Shown: positions 1 through 5,349, counted from the stretch's first letter. The stretch: 5,349 nucleotides of DNA from Flavobacteriaceae bacterium (GCA_013042825.1 JABDPL010000026.1:1-5349), one strand, 5' to 3'. Numbers and translations: made by a program. Notes: generated from the sequence alone by a model not told the origin.

Positions 1-607
1 CGATAAGAGGCACGCCTATCATTTCGAAATTAACGACCGTATAGAGGTCAATTCCAAGGGTGCTAAGGCGTTGCGACAGATGTTTCGATCCTTGTAATCC
101 CATTTCTTCCGCAGAAAACAAAGCAAAGATAATACTGCGTTTATTTGTATTCAACCGTTTGAGTTCCTCAGCTATCATGAGCACTGCTACTGTTCCTGCC
201 GCATTATCGTTCGCGCCATTGGCTATGGAATCCTTGTTAACGGGTTTTGCTCTTTGTCCGATATGATCATAATGCGCCCCTACCAGGATATATTCATCTT
301 TCAGATCGGGATCATTGCCTTCGATATAACCGACAACATTAAAGGCTTCCAGATCTTTTACCTTGAAGGGATCGCGATAGGAGTCGAAAAACGGTTTTAT
401 ATCTGAGCTGGAAAAGACCTGCTCAATATATGAAGCCGCTTTTTCTATTCCCGGAGTTCCTGTGTCACGTCCGTTTAGATCGTCTGATGCCAGGAACGTA
501 AGATAGGTCGTGGCCCTGATATCCGGTTTTGCCAGAACATTTTCTTCAACCTTGGCAGATTTACATGAGAAGAAAAGGAAAAGGAACAGCAGAAATATTA
601 AGCGCAT
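1..607 (-). CDS. M28-family zinc metallopeptidase, lipoprotein (partial, C-terminus off the left edge)
   Basis: I translated this by hand on the minus strand from the ATG at 607-605; 202 codons are open to the window edge. Residues 1-14 are a hydrophobic signal peptide rich in Leu and Phe after M-R, with a lipobox FFS-C at Cys15, so the protein is probably an exported lipoprotein. Residues after the Cys (KSAKVEEN) are not strongly acidic, which suggests it stays periplasmic. M28 motifs follow in order: GAHYDHIG (110-117, His ligand), NGANDNAAG (130-138, bridging Asp), SAEEMG (165-170, catalytic Glu and Glu ligand) and NFEMIG (193-198), where many relatives have NxDMIG. The last His ligand lies outside the window. 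Family members are aminopeptidases or carboxypeptidases; the substrate cannot be told. It is transcribed divergently from the AraC-type gene, with 87 bases between starts. Confidence 0.93.
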   Translation of the reverse strand, partial: MRLIFLLFLFLFFSCKSAKVEENVLAKPDIRATTYLTFLASDDLNGRDTGTPGIEKAASYIEQVFSSSDIKPFFDSYRDPFKVKDLEAFNVVGYIEGNDPDLKDEYILVGAHYDHIGQRAKPVNKDSIANGANDNAAGTVAVLMIAEELKRLNTNKRSIIFALFSAEEMGLQGSKHLSQRLSTLGIDLYTVVNFEMIGVPLI

Positions 608-622
608 TTTTCTAGTTTTTGC

Positions 623-630
623 TAAAGATA
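623..630 (-). promoter_or_regulatory. Possible -7 element for the M28 peptidase gene
   Basis: On the minus strand this reads TATCTTTA, matching seven of the eight positions, counting the two free ones, of the Bacteroidota -7 consensus TAnnTTTG. It would place transcription start roughly 20 bases before the ATG at 607. I see no clear TTG at the -33 position, so this is a weak call. The 608-694 gap must also hold the promoter of the divergent regulator gene. For that gene I see only the imperfect element TA-gtt-TTTG at 613-621 on the plus strand. Confidence 0.25.
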
Positions 631-657
631 TGAAATCTGAAACAGGCTGGTAAATCT

Positions 658-680
658 CTTCAAAATTCATTAACTTGAAG
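658..680. repeat. Short inverted repeat CTTCAA-N11-TTGAAG before the regulator gene
   Basis: CTTCAA (658-663) and TTGAAG (675-680) are perfect 6-base arms separated by 11 bases, ending 14 bases before the regulator ATG at 695. The TTCAA/TTGAA words recur in the palindromes before the lipoprotein gene at 1810-1844, so this could be an autoregulatory operator. Six-base arms in AT-rich DNA arise easily by chance. Confidence 0.25.
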
Positions 681-694
681 GAAAATCCTTTAGA

Positions 695-1798
695 ATGCCC
701 ATTTTCATGGATCGCCATAATATTGCTGGTGTGACATTAAAAGATGCCGCCGAGGCTCATCATAAAGATGTCGAATTACAGGACTCCCATAATTGCAAAG
801 CCATGACCTATTGGGTAGATGAGTTAAGAGGAAATGCATTTTGTCTGATCGAAGCTCCGAATAAGAAAGCGGTTAAGGCTCTTCATAACAAGGCGCATGG
901 CCTTATTCCGCATGAAATCATCGAGGTTGATAAAGCCCTTGTTCATGCGTTTCTGGGTCGAATTCATGATCCTGAAGCTGATGGCGACAAGGCATTAGAT
1001 CAGCTGTTCGATTCTGCTTACAGAGCGATTATGGTGATCGAGTCCAGTAATTTCTTAAATCGTGTAGAGGCCAATCAGTTCACCATTTTCAATCAGAAAT
1101 TTCACAATAGTGTAAATAAATCGATCAGGAAGTTCAAAGGCAGGATCGTTTTGCTCAACAATAACAGCTATCTGGTGAGTTTCGAATCTGTGACCAATGC
1201 TGTGCTTTGTGCCTTGAAAATTCAATCCAATTTCAAATATATCACGCCGAAGTTTGATTCATTCCTTCGTCGGCTTAAGATCGGAATAAGCGTTGGTGCA
1301 CCGGTAAGCTCAAAACAACAGCTTTTTCAGGAAGCCGTCGATCTTTCAAAACATATGTGCGAAGTTGTGCAGGATCAACTGGTCATTTCTTCCGAAGTAA
1401 AAGCCATTTATGATCGGGAAAATGATAATGCTTTTTTATCGAGAGAGCAGGTTAGAATACTCAAACCCCGTGAAGAAAAATTCCTGATTCAACTAATGGA
1501 TTTTATCGATTCACGATGGAATGATCCACAACTTACCGTTGAAGACTTTAGCCAATCACTCGGTTATAGTCGGTCCCAGGTTTACCGAAAACTGATGAAT
1601 CTCACGGGAAAATCCCCAAATGTGTTCCTGAGGGAATTCAGGCTGCACCGGGCATTGAAAATGCTTTTCGAACAAAAGGGAAATATTTCTGAAGTGGCCT
1701 TCGAATCCGGGTTTAACAGTCCTACTTATTTTTCTAAATGTTTTTTTGAAAAATATAATATCCTCCCGTCGAAGTATTTACAACAACACGTGAATTGA
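695..1798 (+). CDS. AraC-family regulator with N-terminal DUF4242 and degenerate cyclase-like domains
   Basis: This is a 367-residue predicted cytoplasmic transcription regulator with no signal peptide. Residues 1-90 form a DUF4242 (SCO4226-like) domain with MDRH near the start, the segment NAFCLIEAPNKKAVKALHNKAHG at 47-69 split by a conserved Cys50, and many His residues (8, 22, 23, 32, 64, 68, 73). The family's namesake SCO4226 is a nickel-responsive protein of Streptomyces, so metal binding is possible but not shown. Residues about 110-245 resemble a class III nucleotidyl cyclase (YLVSFESVTNAVLCALKIQ at 159-177; IGISVGAPV at 196-204). The Asp metal ligands and the GDG-like turn are missing (NNN at 155-157), so it is probably a ligand or dimer module rather than an enzyme. 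Residues about 267-362 are an AraC DNA-binding domain with two helix-turn-helix units (about 281-302 and 330-351). The ATG at 695 is chosen because MPIFMDRH is a typical domain start. Similar three-domain proteins are known to me from Bacteroidota; target and ligand are unknown. Confidence 0.88.
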   Translation: MPIFMDRHNIAGVTLKDAAEAHHKDVELQDSHNCKAMTYWVDELRGNAFCLIEAPNKKAVKALHNKAHGLIPHEIIEVDKALVHAFLGRIHDPEADGDKALDQLFDSAYRAIMVIESSNFLNRVEANQFTIFNQKFHNSVNKSIRKFKGRIVLLNNNSYLVSFESVTNAVLCALKIQSNFKYITPKFDSFLRRLKIGISVGAPVSSKQQLFQEAVDLSKHMCEVVQDQLVISSEVKAIYDRENDNAFLSREQVRILKPREEKFLIQLMDFIDSRWNDPQLTVEDFSQSLGYSRSQVYRKLMNLTGKSPNVFLREFRLHRALKMLFEQKGNISEVAFESGFNSPTYFSKCFFEKYNILPSKYLQQHVN

Positions 1799-1809
1799 TA
1801 TATTATCCG

Positions 1810-1844
1810 TTGAATGATTCAAATCTTTGATTTTTTGAATCAAA
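1810..1844. repeat. Nested TTGAA/TTCAA palindromes, operator candidate
   Basis: Three overlapping symmetric elements lie here. TTGAAT-G-ATTCAA spans 1810-1822. TTTGA-A-TCAAA spans 1834-1844. The arms TGATTCAAA (1815-1823) and TTTGAATCA (1834-1842) form a perfect 9-base inverted repeat with a 10-base spacer. The right arm overlaps the TTG at 1835-1837 proposed as the -33 element for the lipoprotein gene. The position, 12 bases after the regulator stop and before the next gene, fits a regulator-binding site. It has no T-run after it, so it is a poor intrinsic terminator. Confidence 0.5.
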
Positions 1845-1867
1845 TGATCTGTAATTTATATTCTTTG
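1835..1867 (+). promoter_or_regulatory. Candidate Bacteroidota promoter of the lipoprotein gene
   Basis: TTG at 1835-1837 and TA-TTC-TTTG at 1859-1867 resemble the -33 (TTG) and -7 (TAnnTTTG) elements used by the Bacteroidota primary sigma factor, 21 bases apart. The -7 element has three rather than two bases between TA and TTTG, so the match is imperfect. It predicts a start near 1872 and a leader of about 40 bases before the ATG at 1915, with no Shine-Dalgarno sequence, as is usual in this phylum. Confidence 0.4.
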
Positions 1868-1914
1868 AGGCATAGCTTTATCTCATAGTTCAAGTTTAAT
1901 CAAAACCAATAATT

Positions 1915-2307
1915 ATGAGATCAATTCAATTAATCCTGACTTCTTTTCTAGCCCTTTTAATTTTAAGTTGCGCGGAAGAGGAGCAAACCATGGCCGATCA
2001 ATTAAAGCAAACACTGGAGAACACATCAAGCCATATGTATGTTATTGAACGTAACATCCCTGGTGCCGGTGATCTTGACGCATCCGAATTGAAAGCTATT
2101 TCGCGATCGTCCTGTGATGTTATCGATGGCATAGGCAGCGGAAACATAACATGGTTGCATTCTTATGTAACCGGTGAAAAGGTGTATTGTGTATATCTTG
2201 CAAAGAACAAGGCCTTTATTGAAGAGCATGCAAAAAAAGGGGGCTTTCCTGCGAACACGATTGAACAGGTAGCCATCATAATCGATCCTGAAACGGCGCT
2301 CGAATAG
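1915..2307 (+). CDS. Small DUF4242-like lipoprotein, probably surface-exposed
   Basis: This 130-residue protein begins with a lipoprotein signal peptide: charged MRS, a hydrophobic stretch to residue 17, and lipobox ILS-C at Cys19. The residues after the lipidated Cys are AEEEQ, an acidic run like the Bacteroidota lipoprotein export signal that directs lipoproteins to the outside of the outer membrane. Residues 41-124 look like a single DUF4242 (SCO4226-like) domain: MYVIERNIPG (41-50), a central strand ending in VYCVYLAKNKAF (90-101), EEHAKKGGFP (103-112) and TIEQVAIII (115-123). It aligns with the N-terminus of the upstream regulator; Cys92 matches Cys50 and His105 matches His64, while the regulator's His68 is Gly here. 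Cys67 and Cys92 could form a disulfide. The ATG at 1915 is chosen because it gives the complete signal peptide. No enzyme motif is visible; a ligand- or metal-binding role is inferred from the fold family only. Confidence 0.82.
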   Translation: MRSIQLILTSFLALLILSCAEEEQTMADQLKQTLENTSSHMYVIERNIPGAGDLDASELKAISRSSCDVIDGIGSGNITWLHSYVTGEKVYCVYLAKNKAFIEEHAKKGGFPANTIEQVAIIIDPETALE

Positions 2308-2314
2308 CCAAATG

Positions 2315-2349
2315 AAAAATCCCATTTCGACAGTTGAAATGGGATTTTT
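2315..2349. terminator. Bidirectional rho-independent terminator
   Basis: A perfect 14-base inverted repeat has arms at 2315-2328 (AAAAATCCCATTTC) and 2336-2349 with a 7-base loop GACAGTT. On the plus strand the stem ends in TTTTT followed by G and six more T's; on the minus strand it also ends in a run of T's. It starts 7 bases after the lipoprotein stop and lies 19 bases beyond the E2 stop, so it serves both convergent genes. Confidence 0.93.
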
Positions 2350-2368
2350 GTTTTTTATACAATAAGTC

Positions 2369-3976
2369 TTACACAAGCATGGTCACCGGATTCTCGATGT
2401 AACCTTTAAGGGTTTCGAGAAATTGTGCACCAGTCACACCATCAACCGTTCTGTGATCGCAAGCCATAGACAGTTTCATGGTATTTCCAATGACGATCTG
2501 ACCATTCTTAACCACCGGTTTTTGAACAATTGTACCTACCGATAAAATTGCAGAGTTTGGCTGATTGATAATGGAGGTAAAGGTTTCAATACCAAACATA
2601 CCCAGATTTGAGACCGTAAAGGTACTGCCCTCCATCTCCTGGGGTGTTAATTTCTTATTTCTTGCGCGTACTGCAAAATCTTTGACCGCAGCATTGATCT
2701 GTGGGAGGCTTTGCTCATTGGCAAAACGCAGAACAGGAACCACCAAACCATCTTCAACAGCTACAGCAACCCCCATATGCACATGGTTATTCAATACCAT
2801 GCGGTCGTCCATCCATCTTGAATTCACCTGCGGATGCTGCCTCAGGGCAAGTGCACAGGCTTTCACGATCATATCATTAAAGGATATCTTGGTATCTGGC
2901 AGTGTATTAAATTGTTCACGGAATGCGATAGCATTATCCATGTCAAATTCCACACCGAGATAATAATGCGGTGCGGTAAATTTCGACTCAGCTAATCGCC
3001 GGGCGATGGTTTTACGCATTTGAGAGTGCATGATCTCATCGAAATCCTCCTGTCCGCTTGGAACGAATTTAGCCACCTGGGCTGATGCAGTTGCTGCTGC
3101 AGGAGTAAAGTTTTCTATGTCGCGTTTTATAATGCGTCCGTTCTCACCGCTTCCCTGAACCTGAGCCAGATTGATACCACGTTCACTGGCCATTTTCTTT
3201 GCCAAAGGAGATGCAAATAACCTGCCATTGGTTTGAACCGGTGCTGCAACCGCAGCTTGCGGTTGGGGTGCCGGTTTTGCTTCCGCAGGCTTTGGTCTAC
3301 TTTCCTGCTTTTCGGCTTTTGCAGCCGGTGCAGCTGAATATGATTTGGCAATGGCTTCAACATCGGTTCCCTCAGGTCCGAGGATTGCCAATAAAGCATC
3401 AACCTTTGCCGATTCGCCCTCCTGCAATCCAATATGCAGCAGGGTTCCCGAATCGAATGACTCGAATTCCATTGTAGCCTTATCGGTTTCAATCTCGGCC
3501 AGGATATCGCCTTCTTCTACGGCATCACCAACATTTTTTAACCATGTTGCAACGGTTCCTTCCTCCATGGTATCACTAAGCCTGGGCATGGTCACAACAA
3601 TTACACCTTCCGGAATCTCGGTCTGGCCAACTTCCTCAGCGGTTTTATCATCGGATGTCTCCGGCGTTTCTTCTTTAGCAGGTTCACCATTACTCCCTGT
3701 TGTTGCCGCACTATTGAGCAATTCGGAAATATCTTCCCCTTCCTCACCGATAATCGCCAGCAGGGCATCAACTTTAGTGGTTTCACCTTCCTGCACCCCT
3801 ATATGAAGTAAGGTTCCTTCATGAAAGGATTCAAACTCCATAGTGGCCTTATCGGTTTCAATTTCAGCAAGGATATCACCTTCTTCAATTTTGTCACCAA
3901 TCTTTTTTAGCCAGGTCGCAACCGTCCCCTCTTCCATGGTATCACTTAATCGTGGCATGTTAATTATTTCTGCCAT
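2369..3976 (-). CDS. pdhC: Pyruvate dehydrogenase complex E2, dihydrolipoamide acetyltransferase
   Basis: This 535-residue E2 core enzyme of the cytoplasmic pyruvate dehydrogenase complex moves the acetyl group from lipoamide to CoA. It has two tandem lipoyl domains (about 4-80 and 127-203), each with the ETDKATMEFES motif; Lys43 and Lys166 are the expected lipoylated residues. An acidic linker (81-126) joins the lipoyl domains, and an Ala/Pro/Lys-rich linker (about 211-250) leads to a peripheral subunit-binding domain (253-289, ASPLAKKMA through GRIIKRDIENF) that recruits E1 or E3. The catalytic domain runs from about 310 to 535 and carries the DHRTVDG motif (507-513) with catalytic His508 and nearby Asp512. 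The ATG at 3976 gives a normal N-terminus directly before lipoyl domain 1. It starts 3 bases after pdhA, so the two are very probably co-transcribed. The paired E1-alpha favours pyruvate over other 2-oxo acids. Confidence 0.96.
   Translation of the reverse strand: MAEIINMPRLSDTMEEGTVATWLKKIGDKIEEGDILAEIETDKATMEFESFHEGTLLHIGVQEGETTKVDALLAIIGEEGEDISELLNSAATTGSNGEPAKEETPETSDDKTAEEVGQTEIPEGVIVVTMPRLSDTMEEGTVATWLKNVGDAVEEGDILAEIETDKATMEFESFDSGTLLHIGLQEGESAKVDALLAILGPEGTDVEAIAKSYSAAPAAKAEKQESRPKPAEAKPAPQPQAAVAAPVQTNGRLFASPLAKKMASERGINLAQVQGSGENGRIIKRDIENFTPAAATASAQVAKFVPSGQEDFDEIMHSQMRKTIARRLAESKFTAPHYYLGVEFDMDNAIAFREQFNTLPDTKISFNDMIVKACALALRQHPQVNSRWMDDRMVLNNHVHMGVAVAVEDGLVVPVLRFANEQSLPQINAAVKDFAVRARNKKLTPQEMEGSTFTVSNLGMFGIETFTSIINQPNSAILSVGTIVQKPVVKNGQIVIGNTMKLSMACDHRTVDGVTGAQFLETLKGYIENPVTMLV
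3368..3595 (-). repeat. Second lipoyl-domain repeat unit of pdhC
   Basis: This stretch encodes residues 128-203 of E2. By hand alignment 63 of 76 residues are identical to the first unit, offset by 123 residues. It is an in-frame internal duplication, and both copies keep the lipoyl Lys. Confidence 0.85.
3737..3964 (-). repeat. First lipoyl-domain repeat unit of pdhC
   Basis: This stretch encodes residues 5-80 of E2. The 13 differences from the second unit are scattered, mostly conservative, and lie outside the lipoylation motif, consistent with an old duplication kept alike by selection or gene conversion. Confidence 0.85.
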
Positions 3977-3979
3977 AGC

Positions 3980-4978
3980 TTATAATTTATGTTGGAGAAA
4001 TGGATAATCTTCCTGTTCATAGACGGCATCATACATCACATTGATATCCGGATATGGAGATTCTTCAGCAAACTTTTCACATTCTGAAACCAGGCTCTTT
4101 ACGCACTTGTCAATTTCTTTAATCTCATCTTCCTTCGCATATTTTTTCTCGAGTATAATCTCCTTCACCTGTGTTATCGGATCGATTTTTTTGTATTCCT
4201 CAACTTCTGCTTTCGTTCGGTAGTGCTGGGCATCACTCATCGAATGTCCTCTATACCTGTATGTCTTCATTTCAAGAAAGGTTGGCCCACCACCTTTACG
4301 CGCCCTTTGCAGGGCTTCATCAACTGCTTCCGCTACTTTTACCGGATTCATGCCATCAACCGGTCCGCTTGGCATCTCATAGCCACGTCCGAGTTTCCAG
4401 ATATCAGTGTGGCTCGCGGTGCGCTCGACCGAAGTTCCCATGGCATACCCGTTATTCTCACAGATGAATACAACCGGTAACTCCCAAAGCATAGCGAGGT
4501 TAAAGGTTTCATGCAATGATCCCTGTCTTGCGGCTCCGTCTCCAAAGAAACATAGGGTTACGGCATCGCTATCGTGGTATTTATCACCAAAGGCAATTCC
4601 AGCTCCTAAAGGAATTTGTCCACCTACAATACCATGGCCGCCATAAAAACGATGTTCTTTTGAAAATATATGCATCGAACCGCCAAGACCTTTTGAAGTC
4701 CCCGTAGCCTTTCCGAATAATTCGGCCATGACCCGCCGGGGGTCTACACCCATACCAATAGGCTGGACATGGTTTCGGTAGGCTGTTATCATTTTATCTT
4801 TGGAAAGATCCATAGCATGAAGACAGCCGGCAAGCACAGCTTCCTGACCGTTATACAAATGCAGGAATCCCCTCACCTTCTGTTGAATATAGACTGCAGC
4901 GAGTTTGTCTTCAAACTTTCTCCAGAACAACATGTCTTCATACCATTTGAGGTATGTTTGCTTAGTTACTTTTCGCAT
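3980..4978 (-). CDS. pdhA: Pyruvate dehydrogenase complex E1 component, subunit alpha
   Basis: This 332-residue protein is the thiamine-diphosphate-binding alpha subunit of pyruvate dehydrogenase E1, which decarboxylates pyruvate and passes the acetyl group to lipoyl-E2. It has normal length for a heterotetrameric-type E1-alpha. The thiamine-diphosphate motif begins with GDG (146-148) and ends with ENN (174-176). TAYRNH (65-70), GGSMHIF (99-105) and GGHGIVGGQIPLGAG (113-127) are family hallmarks, and the active-site loop RYRGHSMSD (241-249) carries His245. The beta subunit needed for activity is not in this window; E1-beta is often encoded elsewhere in Flavobacteriia. The ATG at 4978 is the natural start before the first helix. 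The gene lies 88 bases after cdd, with its own promoter candidate, and 3 bases before pdhC. Confidence 0.96.
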   Translation of the reverse strand: MRKVTKQTYLKWYEDMLFWRKFEDKLAAVYIQQKVRGFLHLYNGQEAVLAGCLHAMDLSKDKMITAYRNHVQPIGMGVDPRRVMAELFGKATGTSKGLGGSMHIFSKEHRFYGGHGIVGGQIPLGAGIAFGDKYHDSDAVTLCFFGDGAARQGSLHETFNLAMLWELPVVFICENNGYAMGTSVERTASHTDIWKLGRGYEMPSGPVDGMNPVKVAEAVDEALQRARKGGGPTFLEMKTYRYRGHSMSDAQHYRTKAEVEEYKKIDPITQVKEIILEKKYAKEDEIKEIDKCVKSLVSECEKFAEESPYPDINVMYDAVYEQEDYPFLQHKL

Positions 4979-4993
4979 ATTTTGCTACAATGA

Positions 4994-5006
4994 GTGAACG
5001 ATTCAC
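4994..5006. promoter_or_regulatory. Palindrome GTGAA-CGA-TTCAC in the pdhA leader
   Basis: GTGAA (4994-4998) and TTCAC (5002-5006) are perfect 5-base arms around CGA. The element abuts the candidate -7 box and covers the predicted transcription start, where a bound protein could repress. Its core TGAACGATTCA differs by one base from TGAATGATTCA at 1811-1821. No binding protein is identified. Confidence 0.35.
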
Positions 5007-5013
5007 AAAAGTA
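5006..5013 (-). promoter_or_regulatory. Candidate -7 promoter element for pdhA-pdhC
   Basis: On the minus strand this reads TACTTTTG, an exact match to the Bacteroidota -7 consensus TAnnTTTG. It predicts a transcript start near 5000 and a leader of about 20-25 bases before the pdhA ATG. A clear TTG at -33 is not visible, so expression may also depend on read-through from cdd. Confidence 0.45.
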
Positions 5014-5066
5014 ATACATTCGTCGGTTAACAGAAAACGGTAAATTGTAAAATTTCGAAGCCTGTT

Positions 5067-5349
5067 TTAAAGCTCTGACGGGTCAAAAATTAGGGGAAGC
5101 AAATTCGCTATAGAATCTGATTTAACCACTTCGCCAAATTCTCCCGTGAAGTAGATTTCAATCGGACTGCCCTGATTCAATTCATACTCGGCGATTGCCT
5201 GACGGCATGCTCCACAGGGGGGAACAGGATTGTTGGTGTCCTTGTTTCGTGAACCCGCGATTATCGCCAACTTCAAAATCTTTTTATCAGGATTGTTCGC
5301 ATGTGCAGAAAATATAACCGTTCGCTCAGCACATAGCCCAGTGGGATAG
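5067..5349 (-). CDS. cdd: Cytidine deaminase (partial, N-terminus off the right edge)
   Basis: The minus-strand frame is open from the window edge (first full codon at 5348-5346) to TAA at 5069-5067, giving 93 C-terminal residues. It holds the zinc-site motifs of cytidine deaminase: CAER near the start of the visible part (Cys ligand and catalytic Glu) and PCGACRQ about 45 residues later (two further Cys ligands). The enzyme hydrolyses cytidine and deoxycytidine to uridine and deoxyuridine in pyrimidine salvage, in the cytoplasm. A TTG at 5276 could be mistaken for a start, but the CAER motif lies upstream of it, so the gene continues off the window. It precedes pdhA on the same strand; in many Flavobacteriia, as I recall, cdd and pdhA are neighbours downstream of the porU/porV secretion genes. 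Confidence 0.92.
   Translation of the reverse strand, partial: YPTGLCAERTVIFSAHANNPDKKILKLAIIAGSRNKDTNNPVPPCGACRQAIAEYELNQGSPIEIYFTGEFGEVVKSDSIANLLPLIFDPSEL

Noticed and set aside
60..266. 68-codon plus-strand open frame at the left end
   Set aside because: It is antisense to the M28 peptidase, whose catalytic motifs are intact in the minus-strand frame.
805..1430. An active adenylate or guanylate cyclase
   Set aside because: The class III metal-binding Asp residues and the GDG-like turn are missing, and the domain is fused to an AraC DNA-binding domain.
1815..1842. The 9-base inverted repeat as a rho-independent terminator for the regulator gene
   Set aside because: The stem is AT-rich, the loop is long and no T-run follows it. 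Its overlap with a promoter-like sequence favours an operator.
2026..2376. Open reading frame of 116 codons on the minus strand
   Set aside because: It is antisense to the DUF4242 lipoprotein and runs through the bidirectional terminator. It has no recognisable domain, and the plus-strand gene has a clear signal peptide and fold.
3127..3806. Several open frames of 60-153 codons on both strands within pdhC
   Set aside because: They are shadows of the E2 reading frame. The lipoyl domain repeats and the low-complexity linkers keep other frames open. None has a known domain.
4041..4993. Open frames of 60-98 codons on both strands overlapping pdhA
   Set aside because: All overlap the unmistakable E1-alpha coding sequence and encode nothing recognisable.
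5067..5276. A short complete gene starting at TTG 5276
   Set aside because: The reading frame continues upstream to the window edge and contains the CAER zinc/catalytic motif of cytidine deaminase, so the TTG is internal.
1..5349. Mobile elements, tRNA or rRNA genes, CRISPR arrays, attachment sites, riboswitches
   Set aside because: I saw no transposase or integrase, no spaced direct repeats, no tRNA-like cloverleaf and no long leader able to hold a riboswitch; every intergenic gap is under 120 bases.

Overview
The window reads as chromosomal DNA of a Bacteroidota bacterium, most likely a marine-type member of the Flavobacteriia. The basis is gene content (a cytidine deaminase gene next to PDH E1-alpha and a two-lipoyl E2, an M28 peptidase lipoprotein, and an AraC protein with an N-terminal DUF4242 domain), lipoprotein signals of Bacteroidota type, no Shine-Dalgarno sequences, and TAnnTTTG-like promoter elements. 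It holds six genes, two of them cut by the window edges. There is no RNA gene, insertion sequence, CRISPR array or gene-free stretch over 120 bases.

Layout: (1) 1-607, minus: N-terminal 202 residues of an M28-family zinc peptidase lipoprotein; its C-terminus lies off the left edge. (2) 608-694: divergent promoter region. (3) 695-1798, plus: three-domain regulator with a DUF4242/SCO4226-like domain, a degenerate class III nucleotidyl-cyclase-like domain and an AraC DNA-binding domain. (4) 1799-1914: intergenic region with nested TTGAA/TTCAA inverted repeats overlapping a candidate promoter. (5) 1915-2307, plus: small lipoprotein whose mature part is again a DUF4242-like domain. (6) 2308-2368: strong bidirectional terminator between convergent genes. 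(7) 2369-3976, minus: PDH E2 (dihydrolipoamide acetyltransferase). (8) 3980-4978, minus: PDH E1-alpha. (9) 4979-5066: leader with an exact TAnnTTTG element and a 13-base palindrome. (10) 5067-5349, minus: cytidine deaminase, N-terminus off the right edge.

The right half is core metabolism. cdd, pdhA and pdhC run leftward; the two PDH genes are 3 bases apart and encode part of the complex that converts pyruvate to acetyl-CoA. E1-beta and E3 are not in the window. The left half is more accessory-like. The regulator and the small lipoprotein carry the same ligand-binding-type fold in two compartments, one fused to a DNA-binding domain in the cytoplasm and one on a lipid-anchored, probably surface-exposed protein, with palindromes at the promoter between them. 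The most interesting hypothesis here is that these two genes form a small sensing unit; this is inference and its ligand is unknown.
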